DNA from: Monoplex corrugatus
Lineage: Eukaryota > Mollusca > Gastropoda > Littorinimorpha > Ranellidae
Assembly: GCA_030674185.1 (NCBI GenBank)
Contig: CM060314.1
Coordinates: 28,349,115-28,413,114 of the forward strand
Reading direction: 5' to 3'
Length of the DNA stretch: 64,000 bases
The notes under the pieces were generated by a model. The model was not told the DNA's origin and did not search any database. It saw only the letters and a list, made by a program, of their open reading frames with translations. A program made the position numbers and the translations under genes. Below are positions 32,843 to 47,574 of this stretch, piece by piece (position 1 is the first letter of the stretch; each line of letters begins with the position of its first letter).

Positions 32843-34580
32843 CTACTGCCCTTCCTGAACAATGTTTTGGTCATGGTATTCCCTAAAACAGTCATTCTTG
32901 TGATGGCACAGTGACACATCGCAGAAAGAACACTTGAATGACGTTTCTGGGGTGTACCCCTTTGCTGTCACCCTCCCAACCTTGGCACACTGATGACACA
33001 CCCTTTTTCTGCCTTCTATCTTGATCAGCTTGTGGTGAGTGATTGAATCCATGGCAACTGGTGCTGGCTCTACAGACTTGGTGCGGCCTGCTGATCTTTT
33101 TCTACTTGTAAAACCAGCACGCAGTTGTTTGGCGATGTCTACCCTGAAGAGCATATAGTCGTAGCCCTTCTTGGGTGCTGGGTTGTGGGGTGACTTGTCC
33201 CAGGTGATATAGGCCTGGACAATGCACAGGTTGACAAGACTGTGGAAGACATAGCGCCACCACTTTTTATTAGCATGGCCAACTGGGTAGTATGAATGAT
33301 GCTGGTCTGACTTGTCCACACCACCCATCTTCTTGTTGTAGTTGGCTATCATGGTTGGTATCACCTTGTCCTCAACAGTTGTCACACCTGGTGGCTGGTT
33401 TGTACTCAGCAGGTGGATGTTGCGTTTGTCCTTGTAGACAGTTGCCATCACTTGCCTCTTCTGCACCTGTAATAAGTCGCCCCGCTGACGAAGCTGTGCC
33501 TTCTTCACCACGTCTGGCACCCCACGTCTGTTGGCAATGACAGTGCCGCATGCATATGTGTCCTGTGACAGTAGGTGAGTCATCAAAGACATGGAGGTAA
33601 AAAAAACGATCTAAGTAGAGGTGACGATTCTGGTTCAAGTAGTTTTGGGCCAGAGTGGTCACCACCTCCTCTCCAAGCGTCATTTCTGGATGCTGACGAC
33701 TGTGACGGCCAGTGTAAATGTCGAAGGTGACACAGTAACCTGTGTCAGCGTCGCACATTTCCCACACCTTTATGCTCCACTTCGTAGGTTTGGCTGGCAC
33801 GTACTGTTTGAAGAAGATGCGACCTTTGTAGCCGATCATTGCTTCATCAATGCTAAGATCTCTGCCAGGACTGTAACGAGACTGGAACAGAGGCAAAATC
33901 AGGTTGATGAAAGGCCTGACCTTGTACAGTGGGTCGTATTCTGGGTGATCACGGCCAGGTGTCGCAGATGTGTCATGCAGGTGAAAGTATTGGTTCAGTT
34001 TGTAGAACCTTGTTTTTGCCATAACTGCACTGATCCAAGGGTCGCGAAAACAGGGGTCACTTGACCAGTAGCACCACAATTGAGGTTGTTGTTTGATCCC
34101 CATCATGATCAATACGGACAGGTACGCCCTGATTTCTGCTGCTGATGTTTTGGTCCACAGTGGATCAGGTGCGCCTTTTGCTGCCATCTTCTGCTCAGCA
34201 TAACTGTTTGTTTCTGCAGCTGCTGTTTCAAAAAAAGACTGGGGCAAAAACAAGAAGAAATAATCCAAAGGCCTGACATTAGGTGGTAGTGAATGATTTG
34301 GTCCGACCGGGAGATCAAATTTCTTCACTGTCGGCGGAACCAGTGTTGGGTGCCACGCTTGCTGGAATGCGGCCAGTGGCACATTATCTTCTGGGTCACT
34401 CTCCTCTCCTGAATCATTGTTTTCATCTTCTTCCCCCTCACCAACCTCAATATCTGACTCAACTGCACCATCTTCTTCGCATTTTTCCAATTCCCGAACA
34501 ATCGCATTTAATTCATCCTCAGAATAATCGGGAAAATCATCCGTATCCACAAAATCGTCTGCTACAACGGGCGTTGCCAT
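32843..34580 (-). pseudogene. piggyBac-like transposase with a single frame break
   Basis: A DDE transposase that would excise and insert the element at TTAA. It starts at ATG 34580 (MATPVVADDFVDTDD) and has an acidic N-terminus (GEEDENNDSGEESDPEDN). The core follows, with catalytic Asp in LSIDEAMIGYKGR (near 33845), Asp in YLDRFF (near 33613) and Asp in GGVDKSDQ (near 33310). A C-terminal cysteine/histidine domain reads RVCHQCAKVGRV and FKCSFCDVSLCHHKNDC. The frame shifts once, in the 8-A run at 33599-33606, right after LDRFF; seven A would join it to TSMSLMTHLLSQDTYACGTV as in the family. Total length is about 580 residues, normal for piggyBac. It could be intact if the run is miscounted. 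Confidence 0.88.
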
Positions 34581-35012
34581 TTTTTCACATGCTACGTGGC
34601 ATGAATGAAAATACCCCAACCACATTTCGCGCCCTAGTGTAAGTGAATGAATGTGTGTGTAGTGCTAATTTTCCCATGATCATCTCATTGGATGATGCCA
34701 AGAATGTTTGACCAATTGTCAGTCTCCCAGTGCCAGAAATATGTGAGCATACGTGATCAAAATAGCCCATACTCGTGGCCGACTTTTACGGTCGGGTACG
34801 GCCGTAATGAAGCGCTAGGCAGTGCAGTCGGAACGGTCGGCTGCGGTCGCAACGAAGCTAAGAGGGTTAATGTGAAATGTTTATAAAGCTGTGGGGCATA
34901 CAATATTTTAGTATTGCTCGACCATATTAATTTTTTCTTGTCTTTACTTTTTCATACTTTCTTAATCTCCTGTTTATAATTCAGCATGACATTTGTGTTT
35001 CTTGCAAACCAG

Positions 35013-35152
35013 GATCAGTGGGATCGACCAACATGAACATGCACAGTTCTCGTTCCCATGCCATCTTTACTGTAACGGTGGAATGCAGCGAGAAAGGGAC
35101 AGACGGGGAACAGCATGTGCGTGTTGGAAAGCTTCACCTCGTCGATTTGGCT
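35013..35152 (+). CDS. Kif3a: Kif3a exon 7: switch I and start of switch II
   Basis: Encodes (R)[19 protein letters not shown], then [20 protein letters not shown] and LHLVDLA. It contains switch I, NMHSSRSH, which contacts the ATP gamma phosphate and Mg. It ends inside switch II, with DLA here and GSE in exon 8. The usual vertebrate NEHSSRSH reads NMHSSRSH here. It enters with two bases of the Arg codon and leaves phase 0. Acceptor accag ends at 35012 and donor gtgagt begins at 35153. Confidence 0.97.
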
Positions 35153-36080
35153 GTGAGTTGAAATTGTGTTGTGTTGGGGAGCCCCAGTAGTTCATGTTTG
35201 CTGACCTCTTCCCTGCTTACGCTGTGTCTGCAATGGGGCCGTTTGTCCGTATACACGTAACCGTGTCTGCCACGGGGGATTTTCGTCATCAACATTTTTT
35301 TTGGGAAAAATGGGAGATAACACTAGAAACTTGGCCAACCTCTTGTGGAGATGTCAGAGTGCAGTTTTTTTTCCCTTTGACCGTTCAGAAAATTGAATAT
35401 TAATTAGTCTAATTAGCATTGGAAAGTAACAAACCCGATAATGCGATTCAAGAGGCGGAACAACTGCCTATTCTGTCTCTTTCTCCATTCCTCCACCATG
35501 CTACTCCCAAGAACTTATTGACTGTTGTATAGAAAAACATTCACAGAGAGTAATGATAGTAAGAAAACTTTTTCACTTGATGTTTATTACATACAAAAAC
35601 CAAATGTTGCTCTGTTTTGTGTGGTTTTATGTGCTGCTGTGTGTGTATGTATGTTTCGAAAGCATTTTTTGTTCGAGAAAAAGGCTCATTATATCAGCTT
35701 TAACTCTATTGTGACTGCACTTGCCACAGCTGAGCTCTCTTGCTGGCCGAGGGCTGCCATAGTGAAATCACTGAGAACCGGGTGCAAGTGAACTTATCAC
35801 TCTCGTTGGCCTAAATGGTCACCAATTGTTCTAAAATTTGGTACACATAATGAGAAAAGGGTGCTCTTTTTAAATATATTAATTTTAAAACTGTCAGCTA
35901 AAGATTTCTTTGCTAGTCTCGAAGAGCTGAATCAATGGGTGTGTTTTAGTACAGTTTGTTTACAGTCCCCTATGCAGGCTAAATATTGTTATTTATGAAT
36001 CCAATTAAGTAGAAAATAAAGGCGGAGAAAACATCAGTTTTAAAGTACTGTGTTAGTTTGTTAGTCTGGCCATCAACAAG
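35153..36080. other. Intron 7 sequence without recognised features
   Basis: I see no gene, RNA or clear mobile element here. Confidence 0.4.
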
Positions 36081-36545
36081 ACAGTTAGTAAGTTATGTAA
36101 TGGGCATGCCCATGCAGACTGTTGAAGAAAGGTCTGCACCTATCTTATGTCCAGATAAGCCAAATGAATAACACCAAGTATGTACACAGAAGTATTCAAA
36201 CCACTCGTACTGGGCACTGAAAAAAACGATTTCATCCTCTGATTTGTCGCTTTCATCAGTAGAATCTTCTTTACTGTCGCCAGCATCTTCCTTTTCATCA
36301 AGGTCAAGCTCTCGTAGAGCCATATTCCATCGATTTTAGATAAAGAAACCGGCAAAACGTAGCTGAAGTGTTCAACGGAAGTTCCCTCCACAAGGAAAGC
36401 AACTGCCAACTACTAAATCATTAGCATAACAAAAGTAGAGGGAGTTATAAACCCTAGACCGTCTGTTACTATGAGCGAAGTAGCCCGCCCTCAGTGAGAG
36501 TTCAGCTGTTACTTCGATCGAAGTAGCCTGTCGTCAAAGAGTTAA
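36080..36545 (-). mobile_element. Possible piggyBac-type deletion derivative
   Basis: The right edge is TTAA (36542-36545), with the inward sequence ctctttgacgacaggctact and subterminal GAAGTAGCC repeats. Inside, on the minus strand, an ATG at 36323 opens an acidic peptide (MALRELDLDEKEDAGDSKED, then STDESDKSEDE) resembling the acidic N-terminus of piggyBac transposases. No left TTAA end was identified. Tentative. Confidence 0.25.
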
Positions 36546-36989
36546 CTATGACATCAAACCATAGCCAAGGGTATAGGAAAAAAAAACCATGCCAAAAACT
36601 GAAAGATATCGTACGAAATGAATGAGCAGTGAACAAATTAGTGAACATATCAAAAAAAGCAAGATTTTGTCCCGGCAGACAGCAGTGCAAAAGGCCACAA
36701 ATACTGCGGCAGGGAAGGGGTTAAACTGTGTGGAAAACACACCAGTGTGGGGTTTGATCACTGTGTGGGGCACATGTTGTATGGCCCAACTGATAAAGCT
36801 GTGGATTCAAGAAAATCAGATGTGATTGAGTTCCATTTAAGCCCACAACATAAAAATTTGCCTAAAAATTTGCCTGATCGCCAATCATTCTAATGATATC
36901 AGGTTAGCGTTTCATGGAGCCCCCTCCCATTCTCCACTTCAAGACCTTGCCGTCTCAGGGTTGTGTGCAGGCTCAATGAATGCGCTTAT

Positions 36990-37165
36990 GGGACTGTCTG
37001 AACTCAGTGAATCCCTCTTGAACAAACTCCAAACTGAAAATGTGTTGGTGGTGGTATATGATGGTTGGTGGTGGTAGAAAGTGGTTGCCAAAAATGACCT
37101 TAGGTATATTTTTTGTGTGTGTATATTTATGTATTGCATGTACGCACATGTGCAAACACACTTGT
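36990..37165 (+). repeat. Dispersed repeat, copy 2
   Basis: Matches 22150-22335 over most of its length (gactgtctgaactcagtgaa, ggtggtggtatatgatggtt, acgcacatgtgcaaacacac). Confidence 0.65.
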
Positions 37166-37189
37166 ACATATATAGTAATTCCATCTTCT

Positions 37190-37275
37190 TGATTGTTAGT
37201 TACATGCTTTGTGGCTTTAGTTTATGATGGTTATTACTTGATTGTTAGTTACATGCTTTGTGGCTTTAGTTTATG
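37190..37275 (+). repeat. ~49-bp direct duplication
   Basis: The segment from ttgattgttagttacatgct to agtttatgat is present twice in tandem with almost no change, near 37191 and 37240. Confidence 0.85.
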
Positions 37276-37957
37276 ATAGTTAAGATGAGGAGACTGATGT
37301 TCATAGTTGTAGATTTGTGTGTATGTGTGTGTATGTGTGTGTGTGTGTGTGTGTGTGTATGCATGTGTACAAACATAGGCACACATACACATGTCCATCA
37401 GAGAAAACTTGTCTTGTTGATATGAATTTGAGTTAACTGGTAGTTGGGAAGTTTGTTGCAGAATTTGTTGATGATTGTGTCTTTAACACATACAGTATTG
37501 TAGGGATGTATGTGAGAGCATGTGTGCATATACATGCATATGCTTACACATAAATGCACTCACATATGAGTAAAGTCACATTGTATGTGCTATGATGCAC
37601 TCTTCACCACTCTCACCACTGTTAAACCTTATCATACAACACATACATGCTGGTATGCATCCTTCATCACATATACATGCGATCAAATGTAATGCACATA
37701 TGCATAAAGACATACATGTGCATTTGCATACATATTTGTACGCAATCATCATCATCGTAAATGACTAAAACGAACAGGTCATGAATGAAAGTTTCAGAAA
37801 ATATGTTTAAACTTTCATGTGGAATCAGAAATTGCAAAACGATTAAGTCTTGACAACAACTGTTATTTAAAACTTGAATTGAAATGTAATACAGCAAACT
37901 GAGAAACACACATACACACATGCACACTTGCACACATGCACATTTGCACATGTGCAT

Positions 37958-38079
<122 letters not shown>

Positions 38080-38154
38080 GCATGCATGCATGTATACTTA
38101 TGAAATAATCCCACAGCATGCTCAGATACACATACATGCACACAGACACATACA

Positions 38155-38643
38155 CAGGGCTGTTAGAGTTCAGCGATTTCGCGGAAATCCGCGAATACAG
38201 TGATCCCATTTCAGGGAAAGTCAAAGTGCTTCCGCGAAAGAAAAAAAAAAGCAAAAAAAAAAAAAAAAAAAAAAACCAAGTTCTGTAAGGGAATAGTATA
38301 GAGAGCTCTCTTAAGTTGAACCTGCAGTACGCCTTGACATTAAGAATTATTGCATGAATACAAAAAAATTGTGTTTAGAATGACTTTCTAAAACCAAGTG
38401 CTATATATGTCATGTGGTTTCAGAAAGTTACTCTAAACACAAATTGATCCATTGATTTGTTAATTTTTTGTGAACTAAAAATTACCCAGTTTGCTGCCAG
38501 GATAGGCCCTCTGATTGGCTTCAAAATGTCATATTTTCAATTTTCGGCGGGGGGCTTCGCCCCCCTGCACCCCCCACCAGGACGTTGCCCCTGGACCCCG
38601 GCCAATTTTCAGGGAAAAACAGATTTTACCACTAACAGCCCTG
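38155..38643. mobile_element. MITE with CAGGGCTGTTAG inverted ends (hAT-like)
   Basis: 489 bp bounded by CAGGGCTGTTAG and its complement CTAACAGCCCTG. A six-base match (CATACA) just outside both ends may be part of an 8-bp target duplication, but the CA-rich flank makes this uncertain. The interior has a poly-A/G stretch (38238-38277) and a GC-rich hairpin-like segment (cggggggcttcgcccccctg near 38548). There is no coding sequence. CAGGG ends are common in hAT elements. Confidence 0.7.
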
Positions 38644-38854
38644 CATACATATAGATGTGTACACAGACACACCTGCAGCCATATCACATCACATATGCGC
38701 ACTTATTCCTACATGTTCACACCTGATAATTACATTTCAAACCACATATGAATGCATGCACGCCTGAGTATGCCCACATGCGCATATGCACGCACACTTA
38801 TTCTTATTCATGCACATTCTTCCTTGCACAAACACACATGCAAACACACACGCA

Positions 38855-39058
<204 letters not shown>

Positions 39059-39149
39059 TTCACACGCACACACACACATTCTCTATCAACCAACTGACCA
39101 ATCAACTAACTAACTAACTGTAACAGTCCCATAATATTCGTCCCATTAG

Positions 39150-42019
<2,870 letters not shown>

Positions 42020-42194
42020 GTGGCCAACATGGGTCCAGCGGACTATAACTATGATGAGACCATCAGTACCCTGCGCTATGCCAACCGTGCTAAGAATATC
42101 AAGAACAAAGCCAAGATCAATGAGGATCCCAAGGATGCTCTCCTCAGACAATTCCAGAAGGAGATTGAAGAGCTGAGAAAACAGCTGGAAGATG
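42020..42194 (+). CDS. Kif3a: Kif3a exon 9: end of motor, neck linker and neck coil
   Basis: Encodes [59 protein letters not shown]. It contains the final motor helix ([15 protein letters not shown]), the neck linker ([12 protein letters not shown]) and the start of the neck coiled coil that pairs with KIF3B. It enters phase 0 and leaves with one base of a Gly codon. Acceptor tgcag ends at 42019 and donor gtaaga begins at 42195. Confidence 0.98.
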
Positions 42195-42264
42195 GTAAGA
42201 CTTGATGATTGTGTTTTTTTGTTTGTTTTTGTTTTGGCATGCTGGTGTGTGTGTATGTGTGTGT

Positions 42265-42311
<47 letters not shown>

Positions 42312-42796
42312 GTTTTTTTTTCTTTTTATCCTTCTGTGTAAATGTTTGTGCTTTGTAAGTTTTGATTAACTTGTGGTCAGTTTTTCCTTTCTGTGTCTGC
42401 TTTTTTTTTAAACCTAGTGTCTTGTTAGGAAATAGTGTCTGAGCAAAAGAAAGAAATGAAAGGTTTTGTATTGTGTGTGAGTGTGCTGTTTAGCAGCATA
42501 AAGTGATTGATCTGTGTGTTAATAACTACCCAAAATTGCTGTTGTTATATTTATGAAAATAGGAAAATGAATGTGTTTTCCTATGCTGATGTAGTGGATT
42601 GTTAGGAACTGAGAAGTGTGAGAAAAATCCAACTTTGTCTTTTTGTATAGTTATTCCAAATTAGAATTGCACAGTTGACAGTCTTATGCACAGGTGTATT
42701 GCTTCTATGAAGACTAAGATACTGAAATGGTGTGGTGTAATGTTTTATGGTTTAATGGGTGTTTTTTTGCTTCCCCACCTTTTATGCTGTTTTGAT

Positions 42797-43600
42797 GGCC
42801 AGGGCTCCCGATTTTCCCATTTTTATTGGAAATCTGAGAAAGTACAGGCTGCTTCCAAGAAAAAAAAAGTGCTTTCTGAGAAAATAAAAAAAATCGACTG
42901 ATAATTTTTTTTTCTTTTGCGAAACAGTTAGCTGTTTTTCAGTCTGTTCATTTCTCTTAGCTAATGATGAAACTTAAAGAAGGGGAATAAATTCGGTATC
43001 ATTTCCGCTAAAGTCACTTCTGGTGTTTTTGGTTTGTCAGGCATGGCTTGTTTTCAGAACTGATTGCAAAACTTTTTAAAAGTGTGACCATGTCTTGAGC
43101 CGATGTTCTAGAGGGAGGGTCTGTCACAGCAAAAATCATTTGACAAAGACTGCAGAAATAAGCATTGGGAGTGAATTTCATGAAAAATTATGTCATGGAA
43201 ATGACCACATGGCTTTCAAAAATAGCAGAGGCTGGCATAGCCAGCTTACTGTCACACTAAGTGTGTCTTGTGCTGCTGTTAAGTCAATTAAAATAACTTG
43301 TCAAGCAGGCATCCAACAAACTTTCAGACCATTTCAAGTCAAAGAAGCGCCAATGAAGCAAAGAACTGCAAAGAACCTTGAAGCTGTTCATTCTAGGTTG
43401 TTCTTGTTATTTGTAGGAAATGGCTCACCAAATTATTTTTCTTGAAATCTGACATGTATAAATTATTTGCTTCAGTACAAAGGATCATTAACAAACCTAA
43501 AATAGTGTCAGATTGCACTGTTTTGTATCTCTATTCAAACAAATTTTCTAGGGGAGCATGCCCCTGAACCCCCACAGATTTTCAGAGATTTTTTCCACTT
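42797..43600. mobile_element. Possible degenerate relative of the CAGGGCT MITE
   Basis: It starts ccagggctcccgattttccc and has an A-rich internal part like the MITE at 38155. Near 43555-43600 it carries gggagcatgcccctgaaccc and cagattttcagag, resembling the 3' part of that MITE. The ends are not clearly inverted. Low confidence. Confidence 0.3.
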
Positions 43601-44039
43601 GGCATTGGAAGGCTTAGATGGCATTGATCCCAAGCAGTTAATCCCAGTGTCTCAACGTATCATCAAACATAAGTTCATCTAGTTGAAACCACAGTGTCAG
43701 TGTGTGTTTAGATATGAAGCATTTCGTGATTACCTGTCTTACACAGGTAAAGGAACACACGGCAGTCTTCTTCTTCACTGTCTGTTTGTGATAGGATTGC
43801 TTGTCATGTACAAATGTGATAGAAAAAATGTGTTGTGATGGCACTAACATGGAAAGCATTGTATAAATATAAATCATTCTTCTATAGCAATCTTCTTCAA
43901 ATTCAGTTAGACTCTCTGTGCTTTGCACATGATAAGACTTTTATTTAAGCATGGGAGAAATTAGGCGCAGGAGAACTTGAGCTGTTAGCTGAACTGACCA
44001 CCATATTGTCAGTCTGCCTTTGTAGTGGGTGTGTTTTCA

Positions 44040-44290
44040 TGTTTCCTTAAACCAGCACATGAGTTACAGGATCTTTAGTGTGCATATTTTACATTCTGTA
44101 TATATATACACAATACACGATGTTGGCACTGGCAGACCTGCACACATGTTGACCTGAGAGATCAGAAAAATCTCTACCCTTCACCCACCAGGCAGAAGTG
44201 TTAAGGCAGATTGAACTCAGGACCTTTGGATCAGAAATCTGACATTTACCTACTTAACTACAATGCCCGTCGTGTGATCCAGGCATGTTT
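44040..44290 (-). mobile_element. tRNA-derived SINE, second copy
   Basis: On the minus strand the head reads gggcattgtagttaagtagg (A-box-like) and ggtcctgagttcaatctg (B-box-like). The body ggtgaagggtagagattttt and the tail with aagatcctgtaactcatgtg follow. The body and order match the SINE at 24408-24680. Confidence 0.7.
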
Positions 44291-44927
44291 CCTCCTGTAC
44301 AGGTGTAAAGGATTATTGTGATTGCAAAGGTGAAAAAGATGTATGAATCAGTCTTGTTCCTGTCATCTGCAAGTGTGATGGGTTATTGTAACTGCGCAGG
44401 TGTGGAAATTATACAATCCACCTTCTTCCTCAACCTCAGTCCAACTGTTTGCTCAGTCTTTTGAAAGGTAAAAGTGGTTCTGTTACCCTAAAATCATAGG
44501 AGACTGAGATGACAGACTTCAACCTTTCTCGGAGTGATGCCCGTCTTCCTTCTTTCAATGCTTTATCTTTCCCAACCCTTAATAGAGTCAGGTGTGCTTG
44601 TCATTGCTGGGTGAAGTAGAGGCCATATGCACAAAGTTTTTCTTGAGCCAGACTTGAACCTGTGTAATCAGATCAGATGATGGGATCTCTATGTCAGCCA
44701 GGCTTCCAACCTTCACAGGTTGGACAGAATATTGTCATTTGTCACCCATTAGCATTATTGAGTTCAATGGAAGCCACAGCAGTAGATGCCACACCAAGCT
44801 CTGTTCCATTTATTCCAGTCAGGTCTTTCCTGTGCTACTTCTTATACCCTCAGACCTCTGAGGTTGGTGATGTTGTTCATATAACAGGTGTGTGATCTTG
44901 CAGGATTTGTTTTGGCCCCAAGTTTTC

Positions 44928-45145
44928 CTTGCAAAACTGTTGTGTTGGTGTTGTGGTGTGCATGGCCAATGTACCTCATTTTTCTTTTGTTGATTTTTTT
45001 CCAGCAGAATGTTGTATAGGTGAGAAAACTGTTGCAAAACTGTTGTCATCAGATTGTGTTGGTGTTGCGGGTTGCATGGCCTGTGTACTTCATTTTTCTT
45101 TTGTTGATATTTTTTCCAGCAGAATGTTGTGTAGGTGAGAAAAGT
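44928..45145 (+). repeat. ~110-bp tandem duplication just upstream of Kif3a exon 10
   Basis: Two adjacent copies, each starting ttgcaaaactgttgt and ending tccagcagaatgttgt followed by (a/g)taggtgagaaaa. Each contains a strong acceptor (tttttttccag / attttttccag) and a donor (gtgaga) enclosing 15 bases: 45005-45019 and 45120-45134. Confidence 0.85.
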
Positions 45146-45188
45146 GTTCATGGTCTTGTCATGGTTGTTTCTTTATTTTTCCACCTAG

Positions 45189-45284
45189 GTGTGACAGATG
45201 ATGAAGGCAGTGGTGAGGAAAGTGAATCAGAGGAGGAAGTGGTGGATGAAAATGGAGTCACCAGGAAAGTCAAGAAACGGAAAG
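45189..45284 (+). CDS. Kif3a: Kif3a exon 10: acidic-basic hinge
   Basis: Encodes (G)VTDDEGSGEESESEEEVV, then DENGVTRKVKKRK. This is the charged hinge after the neck coil, an acidic run followed by a basic cluster, as in KIF3A (EEDDDEEGEVGEDGEKRKKRR). It enters and leaves with one base of Gly codons, so exon 9, 10 and 11 junctions share the same phase and small in-phase exons could be added or skipped here. Acceptor cctag ends at 45188 and donor gtgagc begins at 45285. Confidence 0.95.
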
Positions 45285-45835
45285 GTGAGCTTTGCCACGT
45301 TGATTTTTCTCTTGCAACTTCTGGTTTGCTTTGTTTATGTATGTCTTTGGTTTACATTATTTTTTTGTATCTTGCTAACTCTGTAAATTCTGGTGTAAAC
45401 TCAATAAACTCTAATGTAATGGAAAACTTGATTTATAGAATAATTTCTTTGTGTTTGTATTGACTCCAAAAAGCTGTCCAGACAGTTTGCTGAATGCACT
45501 ACCGTATTTTTAATTTTTGAAATGAACATTGAAGACTTAAGAAATACCTTGCAGATTGACATGCTGACTGAACGCTCAAGACTAAAATTGGCCCACATAT
45601 TGGAATACCTCTTCAAATTAGAACAGTTTAATAAGAGAAGATATGAATATCAGTGTACAAGGAGACCTTGCTTTACGTTTGAAGGCTGTTTGGTATTCCA
45701 CAAAACATGTGCTGTTGATGTAAGATTGACCCTTTTAGATCAGGTTGGTTTCCTTACTGATATTTCAGTGTCTCCTTTGCAAGGGAAAAAAAATGTTTTC
45801 CGAATTGGGAGTATGGTTACTGTTGTATGATTTGT

Positions 45836-46601
45836 GGATGTATTAGATGGCATGAACAACTTTGTTTCTCAAACTGCCAGATCTTGCTACTATCATCTCC
45901 ATCGTATAAGCCTGATCAGGAAGTATCTCTCTGTCGAAACAACTGCAAAACTCGTTCTCTCCTTCATAATGTCTCGCATTGACTATTGCAATTCACTCCT
46001 GTCTGGTCTTCCTGCCTCCACCATTCACATCCTACAGCGCATTCAAAACAATGCTGTACGCCTTGTACTCAAAAAGAAAAAAGCTGACCACATATCTCCT
46101 CTCCTGGCACAACTTCACTGGCTCCCTGTATCAAAGCGCATACAGTACAAACTAGACACCATGTGCTACAAAAGCCTCAATAACGCAGCCCCCGATTACC
46201 TGTCAAGCCTACTTGAGATCTATGTTCCCTCACGTACCCTCCGCTCTGCCTCCGATCCTCTGACTTTTCGCTTTCCACGCACTAAGCTCAATACCTATGG
46301 TCCACGAGCCTTCTCTGTTTCTGGTCCACTCTCCTGGAACAAACTTCCTCTCTCAGTCCGTCAGCAACCTACTTTTGTCTCCTTCAAGTCCGCTCTCAAA
46401 ACTCACCTTTTCTCCTCTGCATAAAATCCTAACCTCACTCTGCAGCCTGTCTCCGCTCGGAGGGGAATCACTTTGTTTTAATATATAATTGTATATGATA
46501 TGCTCTCTATAATTTTCCATTGCTTTTATTCTTGCTTTTATTGCTTTTATTCTTTCTCCCCATTTATAGCCATGCTGTGTGTGTTTGTGTGTGCGTGTGT
46601 G

Positions 46602-46637
<36 letters not shown>

Positions 46638-46732
46638 TGTGTGTCTGTTTCAGCGCTTAGATTTGATTTTGTCGAGATTTTGCGCTATATAAATATTGTA
46701 ATTATTATTATTAATTATTATTATTATTATTA
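45836..46732 (+). mobile_element. L2-like LINE, 3' fragment
   Basis: It encodes an open RT C-terminus to 46424 ([75 protein letters not shown]). A 3' UTR with a GT/GC microsatellite (46575-46640) follows, then gcgctatataaatattgta and an (ATT)n tail. It is 5'-truncated. The copy at 60256 is nearly identical over its shared 600 bases, so both inserted recently relative to other repeats here. Confidence 0.88.
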
Positions 46733-47059
46733 TGGCATTGGATCTGTTATGTTAAAATACTAAGAAGAATAACAAAACCATTGTATGTGTTAAGGTAATT
46801 GGATGTCCTAACACTTTCTAGTGTGAAACAGTTATTAATATTTGTGTGCATATTAATCTGTGTATACTGTGTACGTTCACTGTATTTGTTGTAAACATTT
46901 GTTTGAATATTAATCTACAGTACAGTACTGATTTGCATATTAATCTACAGTACATTGTGAATGATCACTGTTGTTGCCTCCTAATACTGATTAACGCATA
47001 TTCATTTGTGGAGACAAGTGCATTGTGTTATTATTATGTTTGTTTGACATTGTGTGTAG

Positions 47060-47071
47060 ACGAACAAGAAA
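47060..47071 (+). other. Candidate 12-nt Kif3a microexon
   Basis: acgaacaagaaa lies between tgtgtgtag and the strong donor gtgagtat. Inserted at the exon 10/11 junction it keeps phase and would add D-E-Q-E before Ser-Lys. Unproven. It also partly resembles the start of exon 12 (gacgaacaggag), so it could be a chance or duplicated snippet. Confidence 0.25.
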
Positions 47072-47574
47072 GTGAGTATCTGATTTTGTGCAGCATGGTG
47101 ATATATCCTGGCCTTGCACAGAAGTCTGTGTGCTTGGGGAGTGAGGGGGATGGGGTGGAAGAAACAGATCAGGGGTGGGGTGGATAAGGGAAGAAGGGAG
47201 AGCAGGGATGGGGCAGGGAGAGGAGGAAACGCTTGTGCAAGTGCTTGGAAATTGGATTTAGAAAGTGAAAGAGAGTGATGGGGAGAAATGTTTTGGGAAA
47301 AGTTTTGTTGGGAAAAGCTGCTGTGTTGCCCTGCTGTTCCTGTTGCATGTTTGTGTTCATGAAGGCTGCGTCCTTTAGAAATTGTCTTTTCTGCTTTGTC
47401 GGTGGTCTGCTACTGTGGGCGGCTTGTCTGAGAGTCCATTCAGTTGGTCGGTGTGTTGTAGTCATAAGGTTTCCCTCTACTTTTGTTTTCTTTTATAAAG
47501 TGTATTTTCTAAATTTTTGTTTTCTTTTATAGAGTCCATCAGTTTGCTATGATTACTTTGTTCTAGTAATATTA

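Larger units (their letters stand above)
26498..34870 (-). mobile_element. piggyBac-like transposon carrying two later insertions
   Basis: The right end is TTAA (34867-34870), with the element reading inward CCCTCTTAGCTTCG. The only similar left end I find is TTAA at 26498-26501, followed by CCTTCTTGTATTC. If the L2-like LINE (26745-29671) and the 2838-bp TIR element with one target duplication (29896-32740) are removed, about 2.6 kb remains, the normal size of a piggyBac element. The transposase sits at its right part on the minus strand. The right end and transposase are firm. The left end is an inference from a weak ~11-base inverted match and from the size argument. Confidence 0.6.
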
